NCBI GenBank assembly: GCA_017848155.1
Contig: JAGAKC010000235.1
Coordinates: 1 to 6,555 of the forward strand
Reading direction: 5' to 3'
DNA: 6,555 nt
Source: Oscillospiraceae bacterium
Lineage (GTDB): Bacteria > Bacillota > Clostridia > Oscillospirales > Ruminococcaceae
Shown here: piece after piece, positions 1 to 5,945 of the stretch
Numbering within the stretch: the first letter of the stretch is position 1
Layout: each line of letters opens with the position of its first letter
The notes under the pieces: generated by a model
The model's database searches: none
What the model was told of the DNA's origin: nothing
Seen by the model: only the letters and a program-made list of their open reading frames with translations
Made by a program: the position numbers and the translations under genes

Positions 1-47
1 ATACTGAGATATATAGAGCATATTACTGATATTGGGGGTAAATAAAT

Positions 48-1067
48 ATGAAAAAAATCCTGACCGCCGTTATCTGTGCAGTGCTTCTGACAGGCTGCAG
101 CGGCGGAGAAAGCAGCGTAAGTGTGACGCCTGACAGTACGCCGCTCCTTACGTCAGATCCAGAGCCGTCTGCGGCTACAGATAAAGCCGAAGCAAACGAG
201 CAGAATGACTCTGAGGGTGAAACGGTCGGTGTCAAGGAGCCGCAGCTTTTATACAACGGAAAGCTGATGAATTTTTTAATTTCGACGCATCATACGATAC
301 TTGAGAAAACAGAAGATGGATATGTGTTCGTAGACAACGGCACAGGCTTTGATATTCAGTTCTACAATGATGTGCTGTGTGATGAGCGTTATATCGGAGA
401 AACGATACCTGTCGCCGGTACACCCGAGAATGAGCTTGAGATTGGTTATAGTCAGTCATCTGCATCTGCTTCCCTGTATGATGCAGGCGGCGGTCTTGTA
501 ATGATGCTGTGCAGACTTACAGCGGATGGTGCTGACGGTGGAGGTATCATGCTGGGTCATGCGCCTGACATGGTATATGGAGGGTCTTTTCTAGTTCCCA
601 GCGAGTATAACTATGACGAAGCAGTGACGGAATATCCCGAGCTTCATCACAAGTATTCCGATATCATTTCGGCAGACGGCGAAGATGATGTTATGAGGCT
701 GAGCTGCTTTGGCGTAATGTACACCTGCAGTGAACCGCATTATGTATTTGTCGGAAAAAAGGAGGGGGACAGCTTCAGACTGGAGGATACCTGTACTGCG
801 CTTAGCGAGGAGGATATCAGCGGCTTCCTTTCGAAGGATGAGTTTATAGGTACATCTGTCCCTGTTGCTTCGGGCATTCCCGAAAATGACCTTTGTATGT
901 CGGGCACGGACATTCCTGCAGAGGTGTATCGCGTTAATAATGATGTCCTGCTGTGTCTTTTCAATACGTCAGGTGCGGAGCAGTACTCAGGTCTGTTCTT
1001 CACATCAGCTGATTATTTCAACGCATATCTGCATCACTATGACATTTTAGGTCACTGTTTTCAGTAA
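48..1067 (+). CDS. Secreted lipoprotein of unknown function with two tandem domain copies
   Basis: A 339-residue protein that I cannot assign to a named family. The N-terminus is a lipoprotein signal peptide: charged MKK, a hydrophobic stretch, then the lipobox LLTGC with the lipidated cysteine at residue 17, so the mature protein should be anchored on the outer face of the membrane. Residues 18-66 are a Ser/Thr/Pro/Glu/Asp-rich linker. The rest holds two related segments, roughly 91-208 and 231-333. Each begins with a YVFV strand, then has an acidic D-E-x-I-G / P-V-A / P-E-N-[ED]-L motif (113-130 and 264-282), a hydrophobic strand ending LCxL/LCxF, and a Tyr-rich, HH-containing end with YSDI or YDIL. 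The start follows GGGGG at 34-38, 9 bases upstream. It is the only gene here on its side of the terminator; its promoter lies mostly or wholly before the window. Lipoprotein status is clear; ligand or partner is unknown. Confidence 0.85.
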   Translation: MKKILTAVICAVLLTGCSGGESSVSVTPDSTPLLTSDPEPSAATDKAEANEQNDSEGETVGVKEPQLLYNGKLMNFLISTHHTILEKTEDGYVFVDNGTGFDIQFYNDVLCDERYIGETIPVAGTPENELEIGYSQSSASASLYDAGGGLVMMLCRLTADGADGGGIMLGHAPDMVYGGSFLVPSEYNYDEAVTEYPELHHKYSDIISADGEDDVMRLSCFGVMYTCSEPHYVFVGKKEGDSFRLEDTCTALSEEDISGFLSKDEFIGTSVPVASGIPENDLCMSGTDIPAEVYRVNNDVLLCLFNTSGAEQYSGLFFTSADYFNAYLHHYDILGHCFQ

Positions 1068-1073
1068 ATAAAG

Positions 1074-1099
1074 AACGGAGGAATGAATGTTCCTCCGTT
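1074..1099. terminator. Bidirectional intrinsic terminator between convergent genes
   Basis: A perfect 10-bp inverted repeat, AACGGAGGAA and TTCCTCCGTT, encloses a 6-base loop. On the + strand it is followed by TTTATTTTAT (1098-1107). Read on the minus strand it is followed by TTCTTTATTTA. Both the lipoprotein gene (ending 1067) and alr (whose stop codon is 1104-1106, minus strand) run into it, so one hairpin can end both transcripts. The + strand T-tract overlaps the alr stop codon, a very compact arrangement. Confidence 0.85.
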
Positions 1100-1103
1100 T
1101 ATT

Positions 1104-2240
1104 TTATACATACCGCTGTACCTCTGTTTCCTGTCCGTCTTCGATGTAGATACGGGGAACACGGGTCCCGATGGCGCATAGCAGCTCGTAGTTTATAGTA
1201 CCGATAAGCTCAGCGGCTCTTTCCATGGAGCAGCCGCCTTCAAGCTCGTTCGAGTACACCGTGACCACATCGCCGATCTTCACATCAGGGATATCCGTAA
1301 CGTCGATAAGCGTCTGATCCATACATATCCTGCCGCAGACAGGTGCATATCCGCCGTTCACCTCGCAGCTCCACTGACCCGACAGCCGCCTGTTGAAGCC
1401 GTCTGCATAGCCGCATGCAATAAGTGCGAGCTTTGTGTCACGCTGTGCTGTGAATGTCCTGCCGTAGCTTACGGTAGTTCCTTCGGGGATAGTCTTGAGC
1501 TGGCTCACCACGGTTTTCAGCTGCATCACAGGCTTTATCCCGTCAGGGAAGGGGAAAGCTGCGTCAGGCTTGTGACCGTACATGATTATACCTGCCCTGA
1601 CAAAGTCGCCGTCACATTCGCCGTGATACAGTATACCGCCGCTGTTCTGTGAGTGCATCTTAAGTCCTCTGCTGCGGCAGATATCCTGAAGAGCCTTCTG
1701 CTGTCTGCGTGTGAACTCCATGTTTTCCTCGTCAAGACTGTCTGCCACCGCAAAATGTGTGTAGCCTGCACGGCAGTCAAGACCCTCCTGCGAGAGGATG
1801 AAGTCAGCCTCCGCTGCGGTGGTTATACCCACTCTGCTCATGCCCGTGTCGAATTTTATGTGCACGGGGACTTTTACGCCCCGTTTTATAGCTTCGTCGG
1901 ACAGCAGCTTTGCGTATTCCGTAGTGCCCACGGTGAATATGTAGTGCCTGTCGAGATTCTCAAAGATAAGCGGAATATCGCAGTAGCCGAAGATGAGTAT
2001 ATCTCCCTCAATGCCGCCTGCTGTAAGTCCCTGCGCCTCCCAGAGATTCGACACTGCAAAATGCCTGATACCGCACCTGTTAAGTGCCGCCGCACAGTGA
2101 GTATCGCCGTGTCCGTAGGCATTCGCCTTTACGATAGCGATCAACTCCTTGCCGTCCGCAAGCTTTTCTATTTCCTTTATATTGCTTTTCAGAGTGTCAA
2201 GGTTTATCTCAGCCCATGTTCTCCAATAAAAATTGTTCAT
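1104..2240 (-). CDS. alr: Alanine racemase (PLP-dependent)
   Basis: Converts L-alanine to D-alanine for peptidoglycan precursors in the cytoplasm. The 378-residue length is usual for bacterial Alr. The N-terminal TIM-barrel carries the PLP lysine K38 in VKANAYGHG. K129 (the position carbamylated in characterised racemases) and R136 lie in VHIKFDTGMSRVG, H162 in THFA, S200 in QNSGG, and R215 in FVRAGIIMYG. The C-terminal beta domain has the second catalytic base Y259 in VSYGRTF, the GYADGF gate motif (277-282) and GRICMDQ (303-309). All expected active-site residues are present, so I infer an active enzyme. The start is supported by GAGG on the minus strand (positions 2251-2248), 7 bases before ATG. 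The gene is transcribed alone, from the promoter at 2340-2368 to the hairpin at 1074-1099, and is divergent from the LCP-like gene. Confidence 0.97.
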   Translation of the reverse strand: MNNFYWRTWAEINLDTLKSNIKEIEKLADGKELIAIVKANAYGHGDTHCAAALNRCGIRHFAVSNLWEAQGLTAGGIEGDILIFGYCDIPLIFENLDRHYIFTVGTTEYAKLLSDEAIKRGVKVPVHIKFDTGMSRVGITTAAEADFILSQEGLDCRAGYTHFAVADSLDEENMEFTRRQQKALQDICRSRGLKMHSQNSGGILYHGECDGDFVRAGIIMYGHKPDAAFPFPDGIKPVMQLKTVVSQLKTIPEGTTVSYGRTFTAQRDTKLALIACGYADGFNRRLSGQWSCEVNGGYAPVCGRICMDQTLIDVTDIPDVKIGDVVTVYSNELEGGCSMERAAELIGTINYELLCAIGTRVPRIYIEDGQETEVQRYV

Positions 2241-2258
2241 GATATTACCTCAATGTTA

Positions 2259-2287
2259 TTGAAATTTCGGAACAAATGTGATATACT
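2259..2287 (+). promoter_or_regulatory. Predicted sigma-A promoter for the LCP-like gene and downstream operon
   Basis: TTGAAA at 2259-2264, a 17-base spacer, then TATACT at 2282-2287 preceded by TG at 2279-2280 (extended -10). Transcription would start near 2293-2294 and give a leader of about 136 bases before the ATG at 2430. The leader would cross the opposing alr promoter. The -35 box lies in the left arm of the 14-bp inverted repeat. Prediction from sequence only; a second promoter closer to the gene in the AT-rich 2371-2410 stretch cannot be excluded. Confidence 0.65.
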
Positions 2288-2339
2288 GATATAAGGATTA
2301 TATTCGGCTATCCGTCTGTTCAGAAACACATACAAATAT

Positions 2340-2368
2340 ATTATATAGCCAAATGCCCGAAATTTCAA
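2340..2368 (-). promoter_or_regulatory. Predicted sigma-A promoter for alr
   Basis: On the minus strand TTGAAA (2368-2363), a 17-base spacer, then a perfect TATAAT (2345-2340). Upstream of the -35 box on the same strand is an A-tract-rich segment (2400-2374) resembling an UP element. Transcription would start near 2333, giving a leader of about 93 bases before alr. The -35 box lies in the right arm of the inverted repeat. Another TATAAT on the minus strand at 2302-2297 lacks a good -35 box and may be a weak secondary site. Confidence 0.7.
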
Positions 2369-2429
2369 TACGGTTTTTAAAATTAAAAGAGTTTTTTTTA
2401 TTTTTATGTAAAAGAAAGGCAGCATATCT

Positions 2430-3320
2430 ATGGCAGTACGCAGAAAAAGTAATTGGTATATCTATTTTATAGCATTCGGTCTTACGATGGCATTCGTCGT
2501 GGGAATAATCTTCACATTCAGCTGGTTCTTGTTCCCCGAGAAAAAGAATGAAGCTTCGGGACTTACCTCCGACGGACAGCTTGCGGACGATTTCAAGCCT
2601 GACGCAAGCCATAATTTCTCCGTCATCACCATGCTTTCCGACAGGAACAGCGACATTCCCGAGCTGTTTGTGATGGTGGCGTTCAATGCGGTCGAAAACA
2701 GGATAGTGCTCATGCCCCTGTCAAACGGTATCAGTGTACCGACGACCGAAAGGACCTTGCCGAATGTATATGCGGCACAGGGCGGACAGGGCGTTATCTC
2801 GGCTGTTGCGGATGCGACGGGAATAACCTGCGATGCATATTTCTGCATCGACAGAGAGGGCTTTGTAAGGCTGGTATCAGCCTACGGAAATGTTGAGTAC
2901 AACGTTCCAAAAACGCTCATCGTCAATGACGACGAGGAGCTTGACACGTTCAATGCAGGCATGAAGATGTTCAGCGCCGAGTCGCTTTTCAGATATGTGT
3001 ACCTTGCTGATTTCGGCGAGGACGAGTCCTACCGCTTCAATATGATAGGCGATGTCATGTCCGAGCTTATAAATCAGAACATCACATATGTTGACAGCGA
3101 TATGCTGGACAGCTACTTTGCGATAATAAAGGATTCCACCGACAACAGCTTCACAGAAGCGCTGTACAGCGAAAAGAAAGCGGCGCTGCTGAATACGGTC
3201 ACATACGGCACTGTACCTGCGGAGTACTATATCCCTTACGGAGAGTATAGCGAGGACGGCGGATTCGTTATTGCTGAAAATTCTGTTACGACGATAAAGC
3301 AGAAGTGCGGAGTATATTGA
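2430..3320 (+). CDS. Membrane-anchored LytR-CpsA-Psr (LCP)-like protein lacking the family's key arginines
   Basis: A 296-residue protein with a short basic N-terminus (MAVRRKSNW), one transmembrane helix at about residues 9-35, and an extracytoplasmic domain. Residues 62-213 follow the LCP layout: a strand after the linker (SVITMLS), the PELFVMVAFN strand, NRIVLMPLSN where the family has its IPRDT motif, the helix-strand run to CDAYFCIDREGFVRLVSAYGNVEYNVP in the place of the family's central motif (134-160), and SLFRYVYLAD (185-194) where the family has YVRxR. The Arg residues that bind polyprenyl pyrophosphate in characterised LCP ligases are replaced, so it may be a non-catalytic relative. 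About 80 C-terminal residues match nothing I know. Family LCP enzymes transfer wall polymers to peptidoglycan; this role is not shown here. AAAGG ending at 2419, 10 bases before the ATG, is a modest ribosome site. It heads the five-gene run. Confidence 0.65.
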   Translation: MAVRRKSNWYIYFIAFGLTMAFVVGIIFTFSWFLFPEKKNEASGLTSDGQLADDFKPDASHNFSVITMLSDRNSDIPELFVMVAFNAVENRIVLMPLSNGISVPTTERTLPNVYAAQGGQGVISAVADATGITCDAYFCIDREGFVRLVSAYGNVEYNVPKTLIVNDDEELDTFNAGMKMFSAESLFRYVYLADFGEDESYRFNMIGDVMSELINQNITYVDSDMLDSYFAIIKDSTDNSFTEALYSEKKAALLNTVTYGTVPAEYYIPYGEYSEDGGFVIAENSVTTIKQKCGVY

Positions 3321-3322
3321 TA

Positions 3323-3330
3323 AAAGGAAG
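3323..3330 (+). promoter_or_regulatory. Ribosome binding site that sets the LUD-gene start at 3338
   Basis: AAAGGAAG ends 7 bases before ATG 3338. The in-frame ATG at 3305 would add 11 residues, overlap the preceding gene by 16 bases and has no comparable site. The family's usual N-terminus also begins near the later start, so 3338 is preferred. Confidence 0.75.
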
Positions 3331-3337
3331 TGTACAC

Positions 3338-3955
3338 ATGGAAAAAAGAATTGAAAATGTAATGAAAGCGCTTGAAAGAAATAAGATGAAGCCTTTTTAT
3401 GCCGAAAACAGGGAGCAGCTTCATGAAATAGTCCGCTCACTGATAAAGGACGACAGGCTGATAACTGCGGGCGGCTCGATGTCGCTCAAGGAGAGCGGTG
3501 TGACGGAGCTTCTCATGACCGAGTACAAGGACGTGTTTCTTGACCGCTCAAAGGGCACTACCCCCGAGGAGATAGGTGATATCTACCGCAAGGCTTTCGT
3601 TTCAGATACATTCTTTGCAAGCACCAACGCACTCACCGAGGACGGCGAGCTGTACAATGTTGACGGAAACGGAAACCGTGTTTCGGCTATGATATTCGGC
3701 CCGAAGCAGGTGGTGCTGGTGGTCGGCACGAATAAGATAGTAAAGGACATGGATGAAGCGGTGCGCAGAGTTGAAACTGTTGCTGCGCCGAGAAATACCG
3801 TGCGCCTTGACTGCAATACTCCCTGCAAGACGACAGGCGAGTGTGGTCATTGCCACAGCGACGCACGTATATGCTGCTCATATGTGAGGCTAGGTCAGCA
3901 GCGTGTTCCTGACAGGATAAAGGTCATCATAGTAAACGAAGAATTAGGATATTAA
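3338..3955 (+). CDS. LUD-domain protein (LutC/YkgG-related) with C-terminal cysteine cluster
   Basis: A 205-residue cytoplasmic protein of the LUD superfamily, in the clostridial subgroup often labelled lactate utilization protein. Visible family features are the glycine loop TAGGSMSLKESG (43-54), TEDGELYNVDGNGNR (100-114), MIFGPKQVVLVVGTNKIV (118-135), and a C-terminal cluster C159-X3-C163-X5-C169-X2-C172-X6-C179-C180 that could bind a metal or an Fe-S centre. The length suits the stand-alone type; LutA and LutB partners of the lactate oxidation complex are not in the window, so lactate oxidation is not supported by context. It starts 17 bases after the LCP-like stop and ends 15 bases before manA, so it is almost certainly cotranscribed with both. 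Family assignment is firm; the biochemical role is unknown. Confidence 0.85.
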   Translation: MEKRIENVMKALERNKMKPFYAENREQLHEIVRSLIKDDRLITAGGSMSLKESGVTELLMTEYKDVFLDRSKGTTPEEIGDIYRKAFVSDTFFASTNALTEDGELYNVDGNGNRVSAMIFGPKQVVLVVGTNKIVKDMDEAVRRVETVAAPRNTVRLDCNTPCKTTGECGHCHSDARICCSYVRLGQQRVPDRIKVIIVNEELGY

Positions 3956-3970
3956 GAAAGGAAAAAACAT

Positions 3971-4936
3971 ATGTCTATCATCAAGCTTACAGCGCCCTGC
4001 AAGGATTATATCTGGGGCGGAAACAGACTCCGTGAGGAGTACGGAAAGGTCCTGGATTCGGATAAGATAGCCGAGAGCTGGGAGCTTTCCTGCCACAAGG
4101 ACGGACAGAGCGTGGTCGCATGCGGCGAGTACGAGGGCAGGACGCTTACAGAATACATCGAAGCAAAGGGAAAGGGCGTTCTTGGAACGAACTGCGACAG
4201 ATTCGAGTATTTCCCGATACTAATAAAGCTCATCGACGCAAAGGATAATCTTTCCGTGCAGGTGCACCCTGACAATGAATATGCAATGCGTGTCGAGGGC
4301 GAGTACGGCAAGACCGAGATGTGGTACATAGTTGACTGCGAGGAGGGTGCAGAGCTTCTCTACGGCTTCAAGCATGAGATAAGCAAGGAGGAGTTTGCGG
4401 AGCGCATCGCAAACAATACACTTCTGGAGGTCACAAATAACGTTCCTGTGCATAAGGGTGACGTATTCTTTATTGAAGCAGGAACGCTTCATGCGATAGG
4501 CAAGGGCATACTTATCGCAGAGATACAGCAGAATTCCAACACGACATATCGTATCTACGATTACGGCAGGGTAGGTGCGGACGGAAAGCCAAGACCTCTC
4601 CATGTTGAGAAGGCATGCGAGGTAACAGAGCTTGTACCGCCGAAATACCCCACCAACGCCGAGGGCAAGGCTCAGGCGATAGAGGGCGGCGAGATGACTC
4701 TGCTGCGCTCCTGCGAGTATTTCAATGTAAACAGGCTGTCTGTGGACGGCACAGTGAAGCTGACCGCTTCTGACAAGTCGTTCAATTCTCTGCTGGTGCT
4801 GGACGGAAAGGTAGCTGTCAGTGCAGGCGCTGACGGGGTAATTGCACAGAAGGGCGACAGCGTGTTTATCGACGCAGGCACAGGCGATTACACCATTTCA
4901 GGCTGCGGCGAGATGATCCTTACCGATATCATCTGA
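3971..4936 (+). CDS. manA: Mannose-6-phosphate isomerase, class I (short Bacillus type)
   Basis: Interconverts mannose-6-phosphate and fructose-6-phosphate in the cytoplasm, linking mannose use or mannose-nucleotide synthesis to glycolysis. At 321 residues it is close to the roughly 315-residue Bacillus ManA, without the insert found in enterobacterial and fungal enzymes. The zinc ligands are visible: Q97 and H99 in SVQVHPDN, E116 in YGKTEMWYI, H174 in EAGTLHAIG. The catalytic arginine region TTYRIYDYGR (191-200, R194) is intact. Residues 1-80 include the N-terminal PCKDYIWGG signature (9-17); about 220-321 form the second cupin-like barrel. AAAGG at 3957-3961 lies 9 bases before ATG. It sits 15 bases after the LUD gene and 31 bases before the ROK kinase, which performs the adjacent hexose phosphorylation step. 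Confidence 0.95.
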   Translation: MSIIKLTAPCKDYIWGGNRLREEYGKVLDSDKIAESWELSCHKDGQSVVACGEYEGRTLTEYIEAKGKGVLGTNCDRFEYFPILIKLIDAKDNLSVQVHPDNEYAMRVEGEYGKTEMWYIVDCEEGAELLYGFKHEISKEEFAERIANNTLLEVTNNVPVHKGDVFFIEAGTLHAIGKGILIAEIQQNSNTTYRIYDYGRVGADGKPRPLHVEKACEVTELVPPKYPTNAEGKAQAIEGGEMTLLRSCEYFNVNRLSVDGTVKLTASDKSFNSLLVLDGKVAVSAGADGVIAQKGDSVFIDAGTGDYTISGCGEMILTDII

Positions 4937-4967
4937 CAGATAACTGTTTTGTAAAGGAGGAGCTACC

Positions 4968-5915
4968 ATGGCTTATTACATCGGCATCGACATCGGCGGC
5001 ACAAATATTGCGTGCGGTATCGTGAACGATAGCTTCGAGATAATCGCACGCTCAAAGGTAAAGACCAACGCTCCAAGACCCTATGAGGAGATACTTGCGG
5101 ATATCAAGAAGTCGGTGGAGCTTGCGTGCAGCGAAGCAGGTATATCCCCCTCTGACGCAGAGAGCATAGGCATTGGGTGTCCTGGTACCTGCAACAGCGA
5201 CGGAATAGTTGAATACAGTAATAATCTGGGATTCGTGAATGTACCTCTGCGCCCTGATATAGAGGCTGCATTCGGAATAAAGACCTACCTTGACAATGAC
5301 GCAAATGCGGCTGCCTTCGGCGAGTATGTGGCAGGAGCTGCAAAGGGCGCTAAAAACGCAGTTGCGATAACTCTCGGCACGGGAGTAGGTGCAGGAATAA
5401 TAATCGACGGCAGGATATACAGCGGAAGCAACTGCGCAGGCGGCGAGATAGGTCATACTGTCATCGTCGTTGACGGACGTCCCTGTACCTGCGGCAGGAA
5501 AGGCTGTTTTGAGGCTTATTCCTCTGCAACTGGCCTTGTGAACATGACGAGAGAGGCGGCAGAGCTTCATCCCGGGTCCGTGATGAATACCTATATCGCA
5601 GAGGACGGAAAGGTTTCCGCACGCACGGCATATAAAGCCATGAAGAATGGCGATGAAGCAGGAAAGGCTGTAACGGAGCAGTATGTAAAGTACCTTGCCT
5701 GCGGAATTGCAAATACGATAAACATATTCCAGCCTGATATACTCTGTATAGGCGGCGGTGTCTGCAACGAGGGCGACACGCTTCTTGTACCGTTGAGAAA
5801 GGCTGTGGCGGAGCAGGTCTACTCCAGAAACAGCGCAAAAAATACAGAGATAGTCGTATGCTCGCTTGGAAACGATGCGGGAATAATCGGCGCTGCCATG
5901 CTGTGCAGGCAGTAA
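4968..5915 (+). CDS. glcK: ROK-family glucokinase
   Basis: ATP-dependent phosphorylation of glucose to glucose-6-phosphate in the cytoplasm. At 315 residues it lacks the N-terminal helix-turn-helix of ROK repressors, so it is a kinase. Residues 5-18 hold the phosphate-binding motif GIDIGGTNIACGIV. The catalytic aspartate is D111 in DNDANAAAFGE, followed by LGTGVGAG (136-143) and GGEIGH (158-163). The structural zinc site H163, C173, C175, C180 lies in the CTCGRKGC motif, with sugar-binding E160, H163 and E182. A C-terminal IGGGV (261-265) completes the ATP fold. ROK kinases differ in sugar preference, and mannose or fructose cannot be excluded, notably given the adjacent manA. The ribosome site AAAGGAGG (4953-4960), 7 bases before ATG, is the strongest in the window, suggesting high expression. 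Confidence 0.92.
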   Translation: MAYYIGIDIGGTNIACGIVNDSFEIIARSKVKTNAPRPYEEILADIKKSVELACSEAGISPSDAESIGIGCPGTCNSDGIVEYSNNLGFVNVPLRPDIEAAFGIKTYLDNDANAAAFGEYVAGAAKGAKNAVAITLGTGVGAGIIIDGRIYSGSNCAGGEIGHTVIVVDGRPCTCGRKGCFEAYSSATGLVNMTREAAELHPGSVMNTYIAEDGKVSARTAYKAMKNGDEAGKAVTEQYVKYLACGIANTINIFQPDILCIGGGVCNEGDTLLVPLRKAVAEQVYSRNSAKNTEIVVCSLGNDAGIIGAAMLCRQ

Positions 5916-5945
5916 AAAACAGCACAAAAGAGAGGAATACCAACC

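Larger units (their letters stand above)
2257..2370. repeat. Perfect 14-bp inverted repeat around the divergent promoters
   Basis: TATTGAAATTTCGG at 2257-2270 is the exact reverse complement of 2357-2370, with 86 bases between. Each arm contains the 8-bp palindrome GAAATTTC and also the -35 hexamer TTGAAA of one promoter. The identity runs beyond the -35 box on both sides, so a shared protein-binding site is plausible. It is too widely spaced for a simple terminator hairpin. The alternative is the terminal repeats of a 114-bp miniature element. Confidence 0.8.

Noticed and set aside
1..47. Possible -10 box (TATATA at 10-15) for the lipoprotein gene
   Set aside because: Any -35 box would fall outside the window and the region is simply AT-rich, so a promoter cannot be supported.
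1653..2294. A 213-codon open frame on the + strand opposite alr
   Set aside because: Entirely antisense to the N-terminal half of alr with no family resemblance or ribosome site; explained by codon bias on the other strand.
2306..2350. GGCTAT (2306-2311) and ATAGCC (2345-2350) as a leader hairpin or riboswitch
   Set aside because: Only 6 bp with a 33-base loop, no conserved aptamer motif, and no following terminator stem; T-rich runs at 2391-2405 lack a GC-rich hairpin before them.
3305..3337. Upstream in-frame ATG for the LUD gene
   Set aside because: It would overlap the previous gene and lacks a ribosome site, while AAAGGAAG sits at good spacing before ATG 3338.
2877..3440. A 187-codon open frame on the minus strand across the LCP-like and LUD genes
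   Set aside because: Spans two genes with better evidence on the + strand and shows no coherent motif.
3338..3955. Calling the LUD gene lutC of a lactate oxidation operon
   Set aside because: The protein is of the stand-alone cysteine-cluster type and lutA/lutB are not adjacent.
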